Of a DNA stretch of 33,089 nucleotides, positions 1 through 7,901 are shown one piece after another (position 1 is the stretch's first letter; every line of letters begins with the position of its first letter). Source of the DNA: Oscillospiraceae bacterium (GTDB lineage Bacteria; Bacillota; Clostridia; Oscillospirales; Oscillospiraceae); NCBI GenBank assembly GCA_031261325.1, contig JAISKH010000076.1:1-33089 (forward strand), read 5' to 3'. Under the pieces are notes generated by a model. That model saw only the letters and a program-made list of their open reading frames with translations, did not search any database and had not been told where the DNA came from. A program made the position numbers and the translations under genes.

Positions 1-1
1 G

Positions 2-640
2 GCGTTTATCTCGACGCTCGTGTGTCTGCTGCTCGGGTACCCGATTGCGAACATTCTGGCGCATGAGCGCAAGCGGTATCAGCGGATTATTATCATGCTG
101 CTGATGCTGCCGATGTGGATGAACTTTTTGCTGCGCACGTATGCTTGGATGTCGATATTGGAGAACACGGGGTTGCTGAACCGCGCGCTCGGCTTTTTCG
201 GTTTGCCGCAGCTGCACATTATCAACACGCCCGCCGCCGTCGTCGTCGGTATGGTGTACAACTTTTTGCCGTTTATGATTCTGCCGATTTACTCGGTGAT
301 TGTGAAGATTGACAAGAGCCTTGTGGAGGCTGCGCAGGACCTCGGCGCGGCGCCGCACGCGGTTTTCCGCAAGGTAATCTTTCCGCTGTCGCTGCCGGGC
401 GTGCTGTCGGGGATTACGATGGTGTTCGTGCCGGCGGTCAGTACGTTCGTTATCTCGAAGCTGCTGGGCGGCGGGGACCAGATGATGCTGGGCGACCTGA
501 TTGAAATGAAGTTTATCGGCGGGACGTTTAACCCGCACTTGGGTTCGGCTATCGCGCTTGTTATGATGGTGATTGTCATGATTTTCATGTACTTCATGAA
601 CAAGTTCGGCGAGGGCGAGGACAAGACTGTTATGATGTGA
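2..640 (+). CDS. potB: Spermidine/putrescine-type ABC transporter permease, PotB-like (5' end outside window)
   Basis: Inner-membrane permease of a polyamine-type ABC importer, which with PotC forms the translocation channel. The frame is open from the first bases of the window, so the N terminus is missing; 212 residues are visible. Several hydrophobic membrane segments are clear. The EAA loop that contacts the ATPase is visible (EAAQDLGAAPHAVFRKV), followed by the family-typical P-L-S-L-P-G-V-L-S-G stretch. The order permease, permease, binding protein downstream supports the potBCD assignment; a potA ATPase would be expected upstream, outside the window. The exact substrate (spermidine or putrescine) cannot be read from the sequence. 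The stop codon lies 2 bases before a TTGACA-type intercistronic repeat. Confidence 0.9.
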   Translation, partial: AFISTLVCLLLGYPIANILAHERKRYQRIIIMLLMLPMWMNFLLRTYAWMSILENTGLLNRALGFFGLPQLHIINTPAAVVVGMVYNFLPFMILPIYSVIVKIDKSLVEAAQDLGAAPHAVFRKVIFPLSLPGVLSGITMVFVPAVSTFVISKLLGGGDQMMLGDLIEMKFIGGTFNPHLGSAIALVMMVIVMIFMYFMNKFGEGEDKTVMM

Positions 641-642
641 CG

Positions 643-676
643 ACAATTGACAGTTGACAATTGACAATGGACAATT
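643..676 (+). repeat. Intercistronic TTGACAATTGACA-type repeat, copy 1
   Basis: A 34-base stretch made of ACAATTGAC, AGTTGAC, AATTGAC and AATGGACAATT units, directly after the potB stop. It is identical to copy 3 at 14276-14309, and copy 2 at 8481-8514 has the same units in another order. All three copies point the same way and lie at junctions between genes read in that direction. An ATG inside it (654) is in frame with the next gene but has no Shine-Dalgarno and is unlikely to be the true start. Confidence 0.85.
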
Positions 677-695
677 ATTGACGGGGGGACGGCGC

Positions 696-1478
696 GTGGT
701 TTGGGAGATTGCTTGGGTGATAATTTTGGCTTTTGCGCAGTTGTGCGTCGCGATACCTGTCTATATAGCTGTGCGCGCGCTGGGTGATGCGGTGTATTTC
801 AAGGCGCGCGGGTGGCGGATTGACGCGTTTGTCGTCAGTAAATTCGCGTTGCGGCGGGTTGACGGGAAGCTGCGGGTGCGGTTTGACGGCGGGAGTTTAT
901 TTGACGGGAGTGTTGAAGCGGTTGCGCCGGAGGGGGAGATTGACGACGCGACGGTTGAGGTTTATCGGCGCGGCGCGCTTGTCAGTCGGACGACTGTGGG
1001 GGCGATTCTCGCGCTTGTCGTCGGCTTGCTGTGGGTGCGTAACAAGTCGCTGTTCGCGTTGGCGATTGGTGTATATGCGGTGATTGAAACGCTGGGACAG
1101 CTGTTGCCTGTCAGACCGTTTCCGGGGTATATCTACAAGCTGCTCGGGATTAAGGGCGAGAACCGATATTATGTTCGTGCCCAGCAGAAGTTTCAGTTGC
1201 TTTACGCGCGCGACGGGAATTATCGGAATATTGATTTAGCTGACGTTATACGGTTCCGATTGTCAACACACGAAGAGCACCGACTGATTGGCGCGTACTA
1301 CGCGCTTGCGTATCACGCCGAGCGCGGCGAGATTGACGCGAGGGACGCGGCTTATGCGGACTTCCTGTACAACGCGCGAGTGCTTCCCGACGCGATGACG
1401 GCGGGGTTTCGCGTTCAGGCGGAGGCATACATAAAGACGGCGGATAAGGAAAACGAGCGAACGGAGGAGACGAAATGA
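696..1478 (+). CDS. Uncharacterised membrane protein lying between potB and potC
   Basis: A 260-residue protein of unknown function. I place the start at GTG 696 because a G-rich Shine-Dalgarno (GGGGGG, 683-688) precedes it; the in-frame ATG at 654 lies inside a repeat without a ribosome binding site. The N terminus is a hydrophobic helix, and a second hydrophobic block (AILALVVGLLWV, about residues 105-130) divides the protein; the C-terminal half is soluble and rich in Tyr and Ala. The pattern RALGDAVYFKARGW followed by RRVDGKLRVRF resembles the layout of small M50-like membrane peptidases (HELGHA...GW...GK), but the HExxH zinc residues are absent, so this is only a tentative resemblance. 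The stop overlaps the potC start (ATGA), implying translational coupling with the transporter. Confidence 0.75.
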   Translation: MVWEIAWVIILAFAQLCVAIPVYIAVRALGDAVYFKARGWRIDAFVVSKFALRRVDGKLRVRFDGGSLFDGSVEAVAPEGEIDDATVEVYRRGALVSRTTVGAILALVVGLLWVRNKSLFALAIGVYAVIETLGQLLPVRPFPGYIYKLLGIKGENRYYVRAQQKFQLLYARDGNYRNIDLADVIRFRLSTHEEHRLIGAYYALAYHAERGEIDARDAAYADFLYNARVLPDAMTAGFRVQAEAYIKTADKENERTEETK

Positions 1479-2281
1479 CGGCTGGTTCACGGAAAATCGG
1501 GAGCCGATTGTACACGGCGTTTATTATGCTGTTTCTGTACGCACCGATTTTTGTGCTGATTGTGTTCTCGTTCAACGAGACGAAGAGCCGCACGGTGTGG
1601 TCGGGCTTTACGTTCAAGTGGTACGGCGAGCTGCTGTCCGACAGCGGGATTATGGGTTCGCTTTACACGACGCTCGCGGTTTCCGCGCTGTCCATGGCGG
1701 TGGCGACGGTTATCGGGACGATTTCGGCGGTGGGGTTCTTCAACATGCGCAAGCGCGCGCGGGGCGCGTTCCTGTTCGTGAACGACATTCCGCTGATTAA
1801 CGCGGACATTATTACGGGCGTGGCGATGTGTTTGCTGTTCGTTATGCTCGGCTCGGTTTTGAAGTTTCGACCGGGGTTTGCGACGCTGCTGATTGCGCAC
1901 ATTACGTTTAACATTCCGTATGTGATTCTGTCGGTTATGCCGAAGCTGCGGCAATTGGACGGGAATCTGGTGGACGCGGCTATGGACTTGGGGTGCACAT
2001 GGCTGCGCGCGTTCCGCAAGGTGATAATTCCGGAGATTATGCCGGGGATTATCAACGGAGCTATGATTGCGTTCACGATGTCGATTGACGACTTTGTAAT
2101 TAGTTATTTCACGGCGGGTTCGCGCGTTATGACGCTGTCGATGAACATTTACGCGATGACGCGCAAGCGGATTAGCCCGAAGATTAACGCGCTGTCCACG
2201 CTGCTGTTCGCGGTGGTGCTCGTTCTGCTGCTGATTATCAACTTGCGCGAGGCGAAGCAGGAGGCTAAGGTCAAGAAGTAA
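1475..2281 (+). CDS. potC: Spermidine/putrescine-type ABC transporter permease, PotC-like
   Basis: Second membrane permease of the importer, 268 residues, the usual PotC length. It has a hydrophobic N-terminal helix (FIMLFLYAPIFVLIVFSF) followed by the PotC-type F-N-E-T-K-S-R stretch, about six membrane segments, and the EAA loop DAAMDLGCTWLRAFRKV with the following IIPEIMPGI. The ATG overlaps the TGA of the preceding gene by 4 bases and is preceded by GGAGGAG-type pairing (AACGGAGGAGACGAA). It lies 47 bases upstream of the potD-like gene, so potB, the middle gene, potC and potD are probably one transcript. Substrate specificity is inferred from family only. Confidence 0.92.
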   Translation: MTAGSRKIGSRLYTAFIMLFLYAPIFVLIVFSFNETKSRTVWSGFTFKWYGELLSDSGIMGSLYTTLAVSALSMAVATVIGTISAVGFFNMRKRARGAFLFVNDIPLINADIITGVAMCLLFVMLGSVLKFRPGFATLLIAHITFNIPYVILSVMPKLRQLDGNLVDAAMDLGCTWLRAFRKVIIPEIMPGIINGAMIAFTMSIDDFVISYFTAGSRVMTLSMNIYAMTRKRISPKINALSTLLFAVVLVLLLIINLREAKQEAKVKK

Positions 2282-2328
2282 AACCGTTATGCGGGTTTAC
2301 GATATAAATAAAAACGGAGGAATGAGAA

Positions 2329-3435
2329 TTGAAGAAGTTTATTGCGCTGTTACTGGCAATGGTCTGCGCGGTTTCGCTTTTCGCTTGCGGCGAGAAAGCT
2401 CCCGCGGCGGACGGCGGAAGCTCGCCCGCGACGAACGCGCCCGACGCGGGAACCGCGCCGCAGACGGGCGGGGAGGTCAACGTCTACAACTGGGGCGAGT
2501 ACATTGACGAGAGCATCTTTGACGACTTTGAGGACGAGACGGGGATTCGCGTCAATTACTCGACGTTTGAGAGCAACGAGAGCATGTACGCCGCGCTGAA
2601 GCTCGGCGGGACGGATTATGACGTTATTATCCCGTCCGACTACATGGTGGAGCGGCTAATCGCGGAGGGAATGCTGGAAAAGCTGGACTTTGCGAACATT
2701 CCGAACCTTGAGCTGCTGTCGCCGGAGTATCAGACGACGACGTATGACCCGAACACGGAATACTCCGTGCCTTACATGTGGGGCACCGTCGGGATTATCT
2801 ACAACTCGAAGTACATTACCGACGAGATTACGAGCTGGGGCGCGATGTTCGACGAGAAGTACGCGGGGCAGATTTTGATGTTCGACAACCCGCGCGACGC
2901 TTTCGGTATCGCGCTGAAGTACCTCGGTTACTCGCTGAACACGACGGACGAGACGGAGATTCAAGCGGCTTTCGACCTGCTGGTGCAACAGAAAGCGATT
3001 AAGCAGGCGTATGTTATGGACACGATTTTCGACAAGCTTGAGGGTGAGGAGGCGTGGATTGGCGCGTATTACGCGGGCGACTATATTACGATGCGCGAGA
3101 ACAACCCCGACCTGCGGTTCGCGCTGCCGGACGAGGGCGCGAATGTGTTCTCGGACGCGATGTGCGTGCCGAAGGGCGCGAAGAACAAAACGAACGCGGA
3201 GCTGTTTATCAACTTCATGTCCTCGACGGAGACGGCTGTGCGCAACATGGACATGACGGGCTACGTCTCCGCCAACGCCGAGGCCGCCGCCGAGTACGCG
3301 CTGGACTACGACGAGGAGGATTTGGAGATTCAGTTCCCGCCCGAGGATAAGCTGGCGCGGTGCGAGCCGTTCGCGAACCTCCCGCAGGGGACGCTGACGC
3401 TGTATGACACGCTGTGGAGTCAATTGAAAGCATAG
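2329..3435 (+). CDS. potD: Polyamine-type ABC transporter substrate-binding lipoprotein, PotD-like
   Basis: Extracellular solute-binding protein of the PotD/PotF family, 368 residues, anchored by lipid outside the membrane. The TTG start is supported by GGAGG at 2316-2320 with 8 bases of spacing. The signal peptide begins MKKFIALLLAMVCAVSLFAC; the lipobox S-L-F-A-C places the lipidated cysteine at residue 20, followed by a flexible Ala/Pro/Gly linker. The mature domain opens with the typical VNVYNWGEYID motif and contains the DYDVIIPSDYMVE segment of the family. It delivers its ligand to the PotB/PotC permease encoded just upstream. A terminator follows directly, ending the operon. Confidence 0.93.
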   Translation: MKKFIALLLAMVCAVSLFACGEKAPAADGGSSPATNAPDAGTAPQTGGEVNVYNWGEYIDESIFDDFEDETGIRVNYSTFESNESMYAALKLGGTDYDVIIPSDYMVERLIAEGMLEKLDFANIPNLELLSPEYQTTTYDPNTEYSVPYMWGTVGIIYNSKYITDEITSWGAMFDEKYAGQILMFDNPRDAFGIALKYLGYSLNTTDETEIQAAFDLLVQQKAIKQAYVMDTIFDKLEGEEAWIGAYYAGDYITMRENNPDLRFALPDEGANVFSDAMCVPKGAKNKTNAELFINFMSSTETAVRNMDMTGYVSANAEAAAEYALDYDEEDLEIQFPPEDKLARCEPFANLPQGTLTLYDTLWSQLKA

Positions 3436-3437
3436 GG

Positions 3438-3464
3438 AATCCGCCCGATAGGGCGGATTTTCTA
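3438..3464 (+). terminator. Rho-independent terminator of the pot operon
   Basis: A 9-bp stem, AATCCGCCC paired with GGGCGGATT, with the GATA tetraloop and a short T-rich tail, begins 3 bases after the potD stop. Confidence 0.85.
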
Positions 3465-3536
3465 TGCTTCCTTGTTCTTTCGTCCCACCGCAGGGCACTC
3501 TGCGTCTTTCGTCCTGCGTCGCATCTTTCCGTTCCA

Positions 3537-3569
3537 TATCTGTTATCAGTTACCTGTAATCTGTTACTT
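3537..3569 (-). repeat. GATAACAG-type repeat, copy 1 (reverse orientation)
   Basis: Read on the minus strand it is a run of AGTAACAGATTACAGGTAAC and TGATAACAGATAT units. Related copies lie at 10924-10956 and 22826-22856. Each copy sits close behind a Rho-independent terminator. Confidence 0.65.
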
Positions 3570-3589
3570 GCTCCTGCGCTCCCCGCGCG

Positions 3590-3937
3590 GGGCCCCCTTT
3601 CTTATGCGAGAAAGGGGGGAAAGCGCATTTAAGAGGGGGTAAACCCCCTCTTAAAAATCTCCCCCACAGCTAGGCGCAAACCTAATGCGGCGTTACGGGC
3701 AGTAGGTTAACGCTTGGGTTGCAAGCTGCCACTTGGCAAGGATAAATCGTTGCATAAGGGCTGGCTTTCGCGGAGCGAGCTTGCACTTGAGTGTAGTCTT
3801 GTGCCGCGTAACTCGCGACTTGATTTGCGATAGCGACTGGAGACTACAGCGCTCTGAGAAGGGGGTGATTCTTAAGAGGGGCGGCAGCCCCTCTTAAGCG
3901 CTCTTTCCCCCTTTTCTTGCGTAAGAAAGGGGGCGCC
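3590..3937. repeat. MITE-like element with ~70-bp inverted arms, each made of two hairpins
   Basis: The left arm (about 3590-3659) and the reverse complement of the right arm (about 3867-3937) align over nearly their whole length with scattered mismatches. Each arm contains a hairpin of CCCCCTTTCTT...AGAAAGGGGG type and a second of TTAAGAGGGG...CCCCTCTTAA type. The 207-base centre has further pairings: TGTAGTCT (3792-3799) with AGACTACA (3841-3848), AACCTA (3679-3684) with TAGGTT (3703-3708), and GCGTTA with TAACGC. No transposase and no clear target-site duplication is visible. It could be a non-autonomous mobile element or a gene for a folded RNA. Confidence 0.7.
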
Positions 3938-4019
3938 GTCCGCGTAGGACACGGAACTCGCCCGCGCCGACGCGCGAAACAAGAAAATCTAATTTGAGAT
4001 TGAAAAACAAAAGCAAAAA

Positions 4020-5708
4020 CTAAGTGAGCAGTTGCAGATAACCTATATTATCTGTCTCCCAAGTATGCGCCAGCAACCGCCCGCTGTCGGCGTCGGTGAC
4101 GGCGGTCTTGCCATTGGCGGCGGGGGTGAGGGCGACGCGATAGACCGCGCCGTCGAGATAGAAATAGAGCGCGTCGAAATTCGTCAGGCGGGAGGTTGCG
4201 CTGTTCCATTGTCGGTACATCTCGCCCGCGGGGAGCGGCGTGACCTTGGGGCGCGTCATGTAGCTCATGCGGTACTCCATCATGCCCGTGAGCGCCCAGT
4301 TGCTTTCGGTTACGCCGTGCACGTGCTCGTGATAGTAGTAGTTTTGGTCGGTGAGATACGTCGGGCTGACGTTTAGGACGGCGATGTTGGAGTCGCGCGT
4401 CGTCTCTTCGCCTACGGCGACTATGGCGGCGATTGCGGAGGTGATTTGCATGTCGCGCTCCGTGGTGAGCTTGTAGTCGTGAAGCTCGCTGACGGCGGCT
4501 ATGCAGCAGATTAGCGTGAACGCGGCGGTTACGGCGGCGGTTATTGCGCGTTTGGCGCGGACGCGGGTTAGTATCAGCGCGAGCAGCGTGTCCGCGATTA
4601 GGGCGAAACCGGGGAAAGTCATGACCGCGCCGCGGAACGAGAACCACGGGTTGTAGAGAATGAAAAACGGGGCGAGCGGCGCGAGAGCGAGCATCAGACC
4701 GATTGTTATGGCGAGTATCGGGCGGCGAGCTTTCGCGTTTGCGTTTGCTTCGGGCTTGCGGTTGGCGAGGAGGAACACGGCGGCGGTTAGGGTGAGTATT
4801 AGCGCGATGTAGAGTATGTTCGGGCTTTCGGCGATTAGGCGCAGAGCGCGGGTTGTGCCGCGCGTGAGCGTCGCGACTCCGCCGCCGAGGTAGACGGATT
4901 TTAGTTGGCGCAGTAGGGGCAGGAAGATGTCCTGCAAGTAGCCGGGGGTTAGCGGCGTGCCGATTTGGGAGCGGCTGACATATGCTTCGTTTTGCGGGAA
5001 TGAGGCGGTGAACAGGAAGTAGGCGGGGACGAGCAGCACGGTGAAGCCCGCGAGGGCGACGCGGCGACGGCGGAGCTTTTGGTCGAGATTCGCGGGTTTC
5101 TCGAACCATGTGACGACGGCGATTAGAATTGTTGCGGCGAAAGAGAATATCAGGTTTTGCTCGTACAGTCCGTAGGCGACGACTTGGGCGAGGACGAACG
5201 CGGGTATGCGGCGTTTGCCGCCGCTGTGCAAAAACGCGTCGAAGAAGTACAGGGATAGCGCGGAGAAGAACATGCCGACGACGACGCGGGTTGACGCGGC
5301 GACCCAATACGTGCCCTCAAACCCGAGGGGGAGCAGCGTCATCGCGACGACGAAGAGTGAGCCGCAACCGAAGTGGCGCGCGAACACGCGGCGCAGCATG
5401 AGAGCGGCGGCGGCGTACAGCGCGGAGATGAGCGCGACGGCGACGAGCATTTGGTCGAAGAAGCGCGCCCAGATTATGACGTCGAACAGCCATGAGAGCG
5501 GGCGTTGTGAGAGCATTCCGTGTATGTTAATGAGTTCCGTGAGCGAGAAGCCGGAGGTTACATAGTTATGGTAGGGGATATAGTCGTCGAGCTGGTAGTT
5601 GTATTGGAAGCCGTAATAGCAGTAGCGGACGAAAATCAGGGCGAACACGACGAGGAACGGGAGGACGTTCGGGTGTTTTTCGTGAAAGGCGCGGAGCTTT
5701 GAAATCAT
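4020..5708 (-). CDS. Multispanning membrane protein, probable GT-C-type glycosyltransferase
   Basis: A 562-residue integral membrane protein with roughly ten to twelve hydrophobic segments over residues 1-400 and a more soluble C-terminal region. Near the N terminus, just after the first membrane helix, is an acidic pair in QLDDYIPYHNY (Asp41, Asp42), placed like the catalytic acidic motif in the first outside loop of GT-C enzymes that use polyprenyl-phosphate sugars. The partner gene directly upstream encodes a GT2 polyprenyl-phosphate sugar transferase whose stop overlaps this start (ATGA), which fits a donor-maker and donor-user pair decorating a cell-surface glycan or protein. No specific family is recognised, so the enzymatic role is inference from topology and neighbour. 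Confidence 0.7.
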   Translation of the reverse strand: MISKLRAFHEKHPNVLPFLVVFALIFVRYCYYGFQYNYQLDDYIPYHNYVTSGFSLTELINIHGMLSQRPLSWLFDVIIWARFFDQMLVAVALISALYAAAALMLRRVFARHFGCGSLFVVAMTLLPLGFEGTYWVAASTRVVVGMFFSALSLYFFDAFLHSGGKRRIPAFVLAQVVAYGLYEQNLIFSFAATILIAVVTWFEKPANLDQKLRRRRVALAGFTVLLVPAYFLFTASFPQNEAYVSRSQIGTPLTPGYLQDIFLPLLRQLKSVYLGGGVATLTRGTTRALRLIAESPNILYIALILTLTAAVFLLANRKPEANANAKARRPILAITIGLMLALAPLAPFFILYNPWFSFRGAVMTFPGFALIADTLLALILTRVRAKRAITAAVTAAFTLICCIAAVSELHDYKLTTERDMQITSAIAAIVAVGEETTRDSNIAVLNVSPTYLTDQNYYYHEHVHGVTESNWALTGMMEYRMSYMTRPKVTPLPAGEMYRQWNSATSRLTNFDALYFYLDGAVYRVALTPAANGKTAVTDADSGRLLAHTWETDNIGYLQLLT

Positions 5709-6424
5709 GAACGCGACTCCTTTCTCGGGTTGTTTACGCGGCGGCGGATTCGGCGAATTTCGAGCAGCATACGCACGCTGTCCCGCAATAGGCGGACGCT
5801 TGAGGTTCCGTGGTGCAGGATTTTAACGGGCAATTGCGCGACTTGCAGGTTGAGTGCGTCGGCGAGGAGCACTACCTCAAAGTCGAACGCGAAGCCGTCG
5901 GTTTTGCAGCGGGAGAAGATGGCTTGCGCCGCGTCGCGCGTGAAACCCTTGAAGCCGCATTGCGTGTCGTACCGCGAGCCTGACAGCACGCGCGCGACTA
6001 GGGCGAACAAGCGCGAGGTAAAGATGCGTAGGGCGGAATATTCGCCGTACCCGTCGGGCGAGAGACGGCGCGAGCCGATTACGAGGTCTGACGGGTGTTC
6101 GGCAAAGGCTTGGACGGCTTCGGTTAGTGGGTTGAAGCCGTAGGCGAGGTCCGCGTCGGTGTAGAACACGAGGTCGCCGACGGCGGAGAGGACTCCCGTT
6201 CTGACGGCGTGCCCCTTGCCGCGATTTGCGGGGTAGGAGATTACGCGCACACGGTTGTCCTGTAGCGCGGAGACGATTGCGGGGGTGGCGTCCGTGCTGC
6301 CGTCGTCCACGACTATTAGCTCAAAGTCGGGGAAACTCTCGGTTAAAAAGGCGCGCGCCGCAAGGACGTTCGCGCGGATAATCTCGCTTTCGTTATACGC
6401 GGGAAGGATTAGAGAAATTTTCAT
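5705..6424 (-). CDS. GT2 glycosyltransferase, polyprenyl/dolichyl-phosphate sugar synthase-like
   Basis: A 239-residue cytoplasmic GT-A fold enzyme that probably transfers a sugar from a nucleotide-sugar onto polyprenyl phosphate. The start ATG 6424 (MKISLILPAYNE) is chosen because AAAGGG precedes it by 8 bases and the GT2 fold begins there; an upstream ATG at 6454 would add ten unrelated residues. Visible motifs are VVDDGSTDAT (Asp40, Asp41), NRGKGHAVRTG, the metal-binding YTDADLAYG (Asp90, Asp92), GSRR, and the DPM1/ALG5-type QCGFKGFTRDAA. There are no C-terminal membrane helices, so it is the short form of the family. It is coupled by ATGA overlap to the GT-C-like gene downstream. Confidence 0.88.
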   Translation of the reverse strand: MKISLILPAYNESEIIRANVLAARAFLTESFPDFELIVVDDGSTDATPAIVSALQDNRVRVISYPANRGKGHAVRTGVLSAVGDLVFYTDADLAYGFNPLTEAVQAFAEHPSDLVIGSRRLSPDGYGEYSALRIFTSRLFALVARVLSGSRYDTQCGFKGFTRDAAQAIFSRCKTDGFAFDFEVVLLADALNLQVAQLPVKILHHGTSSVRLLRDSVRMLLEIRRIRRRVNNPRKESRS

Positions 6425-6447
6425 GGGACGCACCCTTTCAAAATGGG

Positions 6448-6476
6448 TTGTCAATAACGCCGTCGCGTGATATTAT
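6448..6476 (+). promoter_or_regulatory. Sigma-A-type promoter of the MATE gene
   Basis: TTGTCA (6448-6453), a 17-base spacer and TATTAT (6471-6476), the latter preceded by TGA as in extended -10 promoters. It lies about 40 bases before the MATE start, divergent from the GT2 gene. Confidence 0.65.
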
Positions 6477-6517
6477 TGTAGCCAATAAAAGAGATAATCA
6501 GAAAGAGGTAATTGAAA

Positions 6518-7897
6518 TTGAAGAGAGATATGACCGTCGGGCGCGAATGGAAGCTTATTTTTATGTTCGCGCTGCCGATTATGGCGGGGAACCTGCTGCA
6601 ACAGCTGTACAACACGGTTGACGGAATCGTCGTCGGTAACTACGTGGGCGAGGCGGCGTTCTCCGCCGTCGGCACGTGCGCGGCTATAACGTTTTTGTTT
6701 CTGGCGTTCGCAATGGGGCTGTCGGTCGGTGCGGGAGTCGTTGTGGCGCAATACTTCGGGGCAAAGCGGGAGAAGGACGTTGCGGTGTCGGTTGACACGT
6801 CGCTCATACTGCTCGCCGCTGTGGGCGCGGTTATTACCGTTATCGGGTACGCCGTTACGCCGTTTCTGCTGAAGAACCTGCTCAATGTGCCGGGGGATTT
6901 GAATGACCCGAACAGCATTATCGGCATGGCGGTTACGTATCTGCGCATTTACTGCATAGGGCTGACGTTCCAGTTCGTTTACAACTGCATTGCGTCAGTA
7001 CTGCGCGCCGTCGGCGACTCCAAGGCTTCGCTGTACTTCCTGCTTGCCTCGACGATTGCGAACACGTTGCTGGACGTTTGGTTCGTGGCTTCGTTCCGAT
7101 GGGGCGTTGCGGGCGCGGCATGGGCGACGGTTATTTCGCAGGTGCTGTGCGTTGTGTTTGCTTACATTTATCTGCGGCGGCGGTTCCCGCTGCAACGCGG
7201 GCTACGGCACTTCGACGGCGCGATTTGCAAGACTATGCTGAAAATCGGCGTGCCGACGGCGGTTCAGCAGAGCATTGTGTCTGTCGGCAACGTGTTCATG
7301 CAGCGGCTTGTTAACGGGTTCGGGGAGACGTGTATCGCGGCGTTTTCGGCGGGAACGAGGATTAACAACTTTGTGTTCGTGCCGATTATCGGGTTCCAGT
7401 CCGCGCTTGCGAATTTCGCGGGGCAAAACGTCGGCGCGCGGCGGTTTGACAGAGTTAAACGCGGTTATCGTACCTCACTTATAATGTCTTTGTCAATAAC
7501 AATCGCGATTTGCGTCGCCTTATTCGCGTTCGCGCCCTATGTCGTTACGATATTCGGGCTTACCGCGGAGTCCGTCGCCATGGGGACGGAGCAGATTCGG
7601 TTTCTCGCGCCGACTTATTGGATTTTCGCGGCTTACATGACGCTCGGCGGCGTGCTGCAGGGCGCGGGGGACACGATTTTGCAATCAATCGCGACGCTGA
7701 CGGCTCTTGCTCTGCGCGTCGTGCTCGGGTATGTGGGCGTTAACTTGGGCTTGATGGGTTACGCCGCGGCTTGGTCAACGCTGCCTATCGGTTGGGCGGC
7801 GGCTATTATCATTACGAATATCCGATATTACACGGGCGGGTGGAAGAAGAAGGCTATCGCGGGGCGGACGACGACGATTGAGATTGCGGAGGGCTGA
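6518..7897 (+). CDS. MATE family multidrug/metabolite efflux transporter
   Basis: A 459-residue cation-coupled exporter of the MATE family, NorM/DinF-like in length, with about twelve membrane segments in two similar halves. Characteristic pieces are MAGNLLQQLYNTVDGIVVGNYVG near the N terminus and, in the second half, ALANFAGQNVGARRFDRVKRG. I prefer TTG 6518 because AGAGG (6504-6508) then has 9 bases of spacing, the same arrangement as the potD TTG start; TTG 6512 would leave only 3 bases, and ATG 6530 is another possibility. It is followed after 4 bases by the YfbR-like gene, suggesting co-transcription. The substrate cannot be predicted. Confidence 0.93.
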   Translation: MKRDMTVGREWKLIFMFALPIMAGNLLQQLYNTVDGIVVGNYVGEAAFSAVGTCAAITFLFLAFAMGLSVGAGVVVAQYFGAKREKDVAVSVDTSLILLAAVGAVITVIGYAVTPFLLKNLLNVPGDLNDPNSIIGMAVTYLRIYCIGLTFQFVYNCIASVLRAVGDSKASLYFLLASTIANTLLDVWFVASFRWGVAGAAWATVISQVLCVVFAYIYLRRRFPLQRGLRHFDGAICKTMLKIGVPTAVQQSIVSVGNVFMQRLVNGFGETCIAAFSAGTRINNFVFVPIIGFQSALANFAGQNVGARRFDRVKRGYRTSLIMSLSITIAICVALFAFAPYVVTIFGLTAESVAMGTEQIRFLAPTYWIFAAYMTLGGVLQGAGDTILQSIATLTALALRVVLGYVGVNLGLMGYAAAWSTLPIGWAAAIIITNIRYYTGGWKKKAIAGRTTTIEIAEG

Positions 7898-7901
7898 TTG
7901 T

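Larger units (their letters stand above)
3436..4019. other. Gene-free interval between convergent transcription units
   Basis: A 584-base gap between potD (plus) and the GT-C-like gene (minus). It holds the pot terminator (3438-3464), a pyrimidine-rich stretch with related CTGCGTCTTTCGTCCTGCG pieces (about 3475-3530), a GTTATC-type repeat (3537-3569), a 348-bp element with long inverted arms (3590-3937) and an A-rich tail. No convincing reading frame with a ribosome binding site was seen; the short open frames inside overlap the hairpins. Confidence 0.8.

Noticed and set aside
643-676. Short repeats considered as a CRISPR array
   Set aside because: Units are 7-11 bases, directly joined and without spacers, and no cas genes are present.
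2656-3537. Minus-strand frame of 293 codons opposite potD
   Set aside because: Arg/Val/Leu-rich shadow of a well-supported lipoprotein gene; it also crosses the terminator.
3660-3866. Centre of the inverted-arm element as a cobalamin or other known riboswitch
   Set aside because: It has a GCCACTTGGCAAGGA stretch, but the order of conserved B12 elements is absent and no relevant gene follows.
3590-3937. Insertion sequence with transposase
   Set aside because: No transposase frame in or near the element and no clear target-site duplication.
4048-5307. Long minus-strand frame of 419 codons inside the GT-C-like gene
   Set aside because: Its product is dominated by Arg, His and Pro, the pattern of an out-of-frame reading of GC-rich codons; the overlapping frame encodes a convincing membrane protein.
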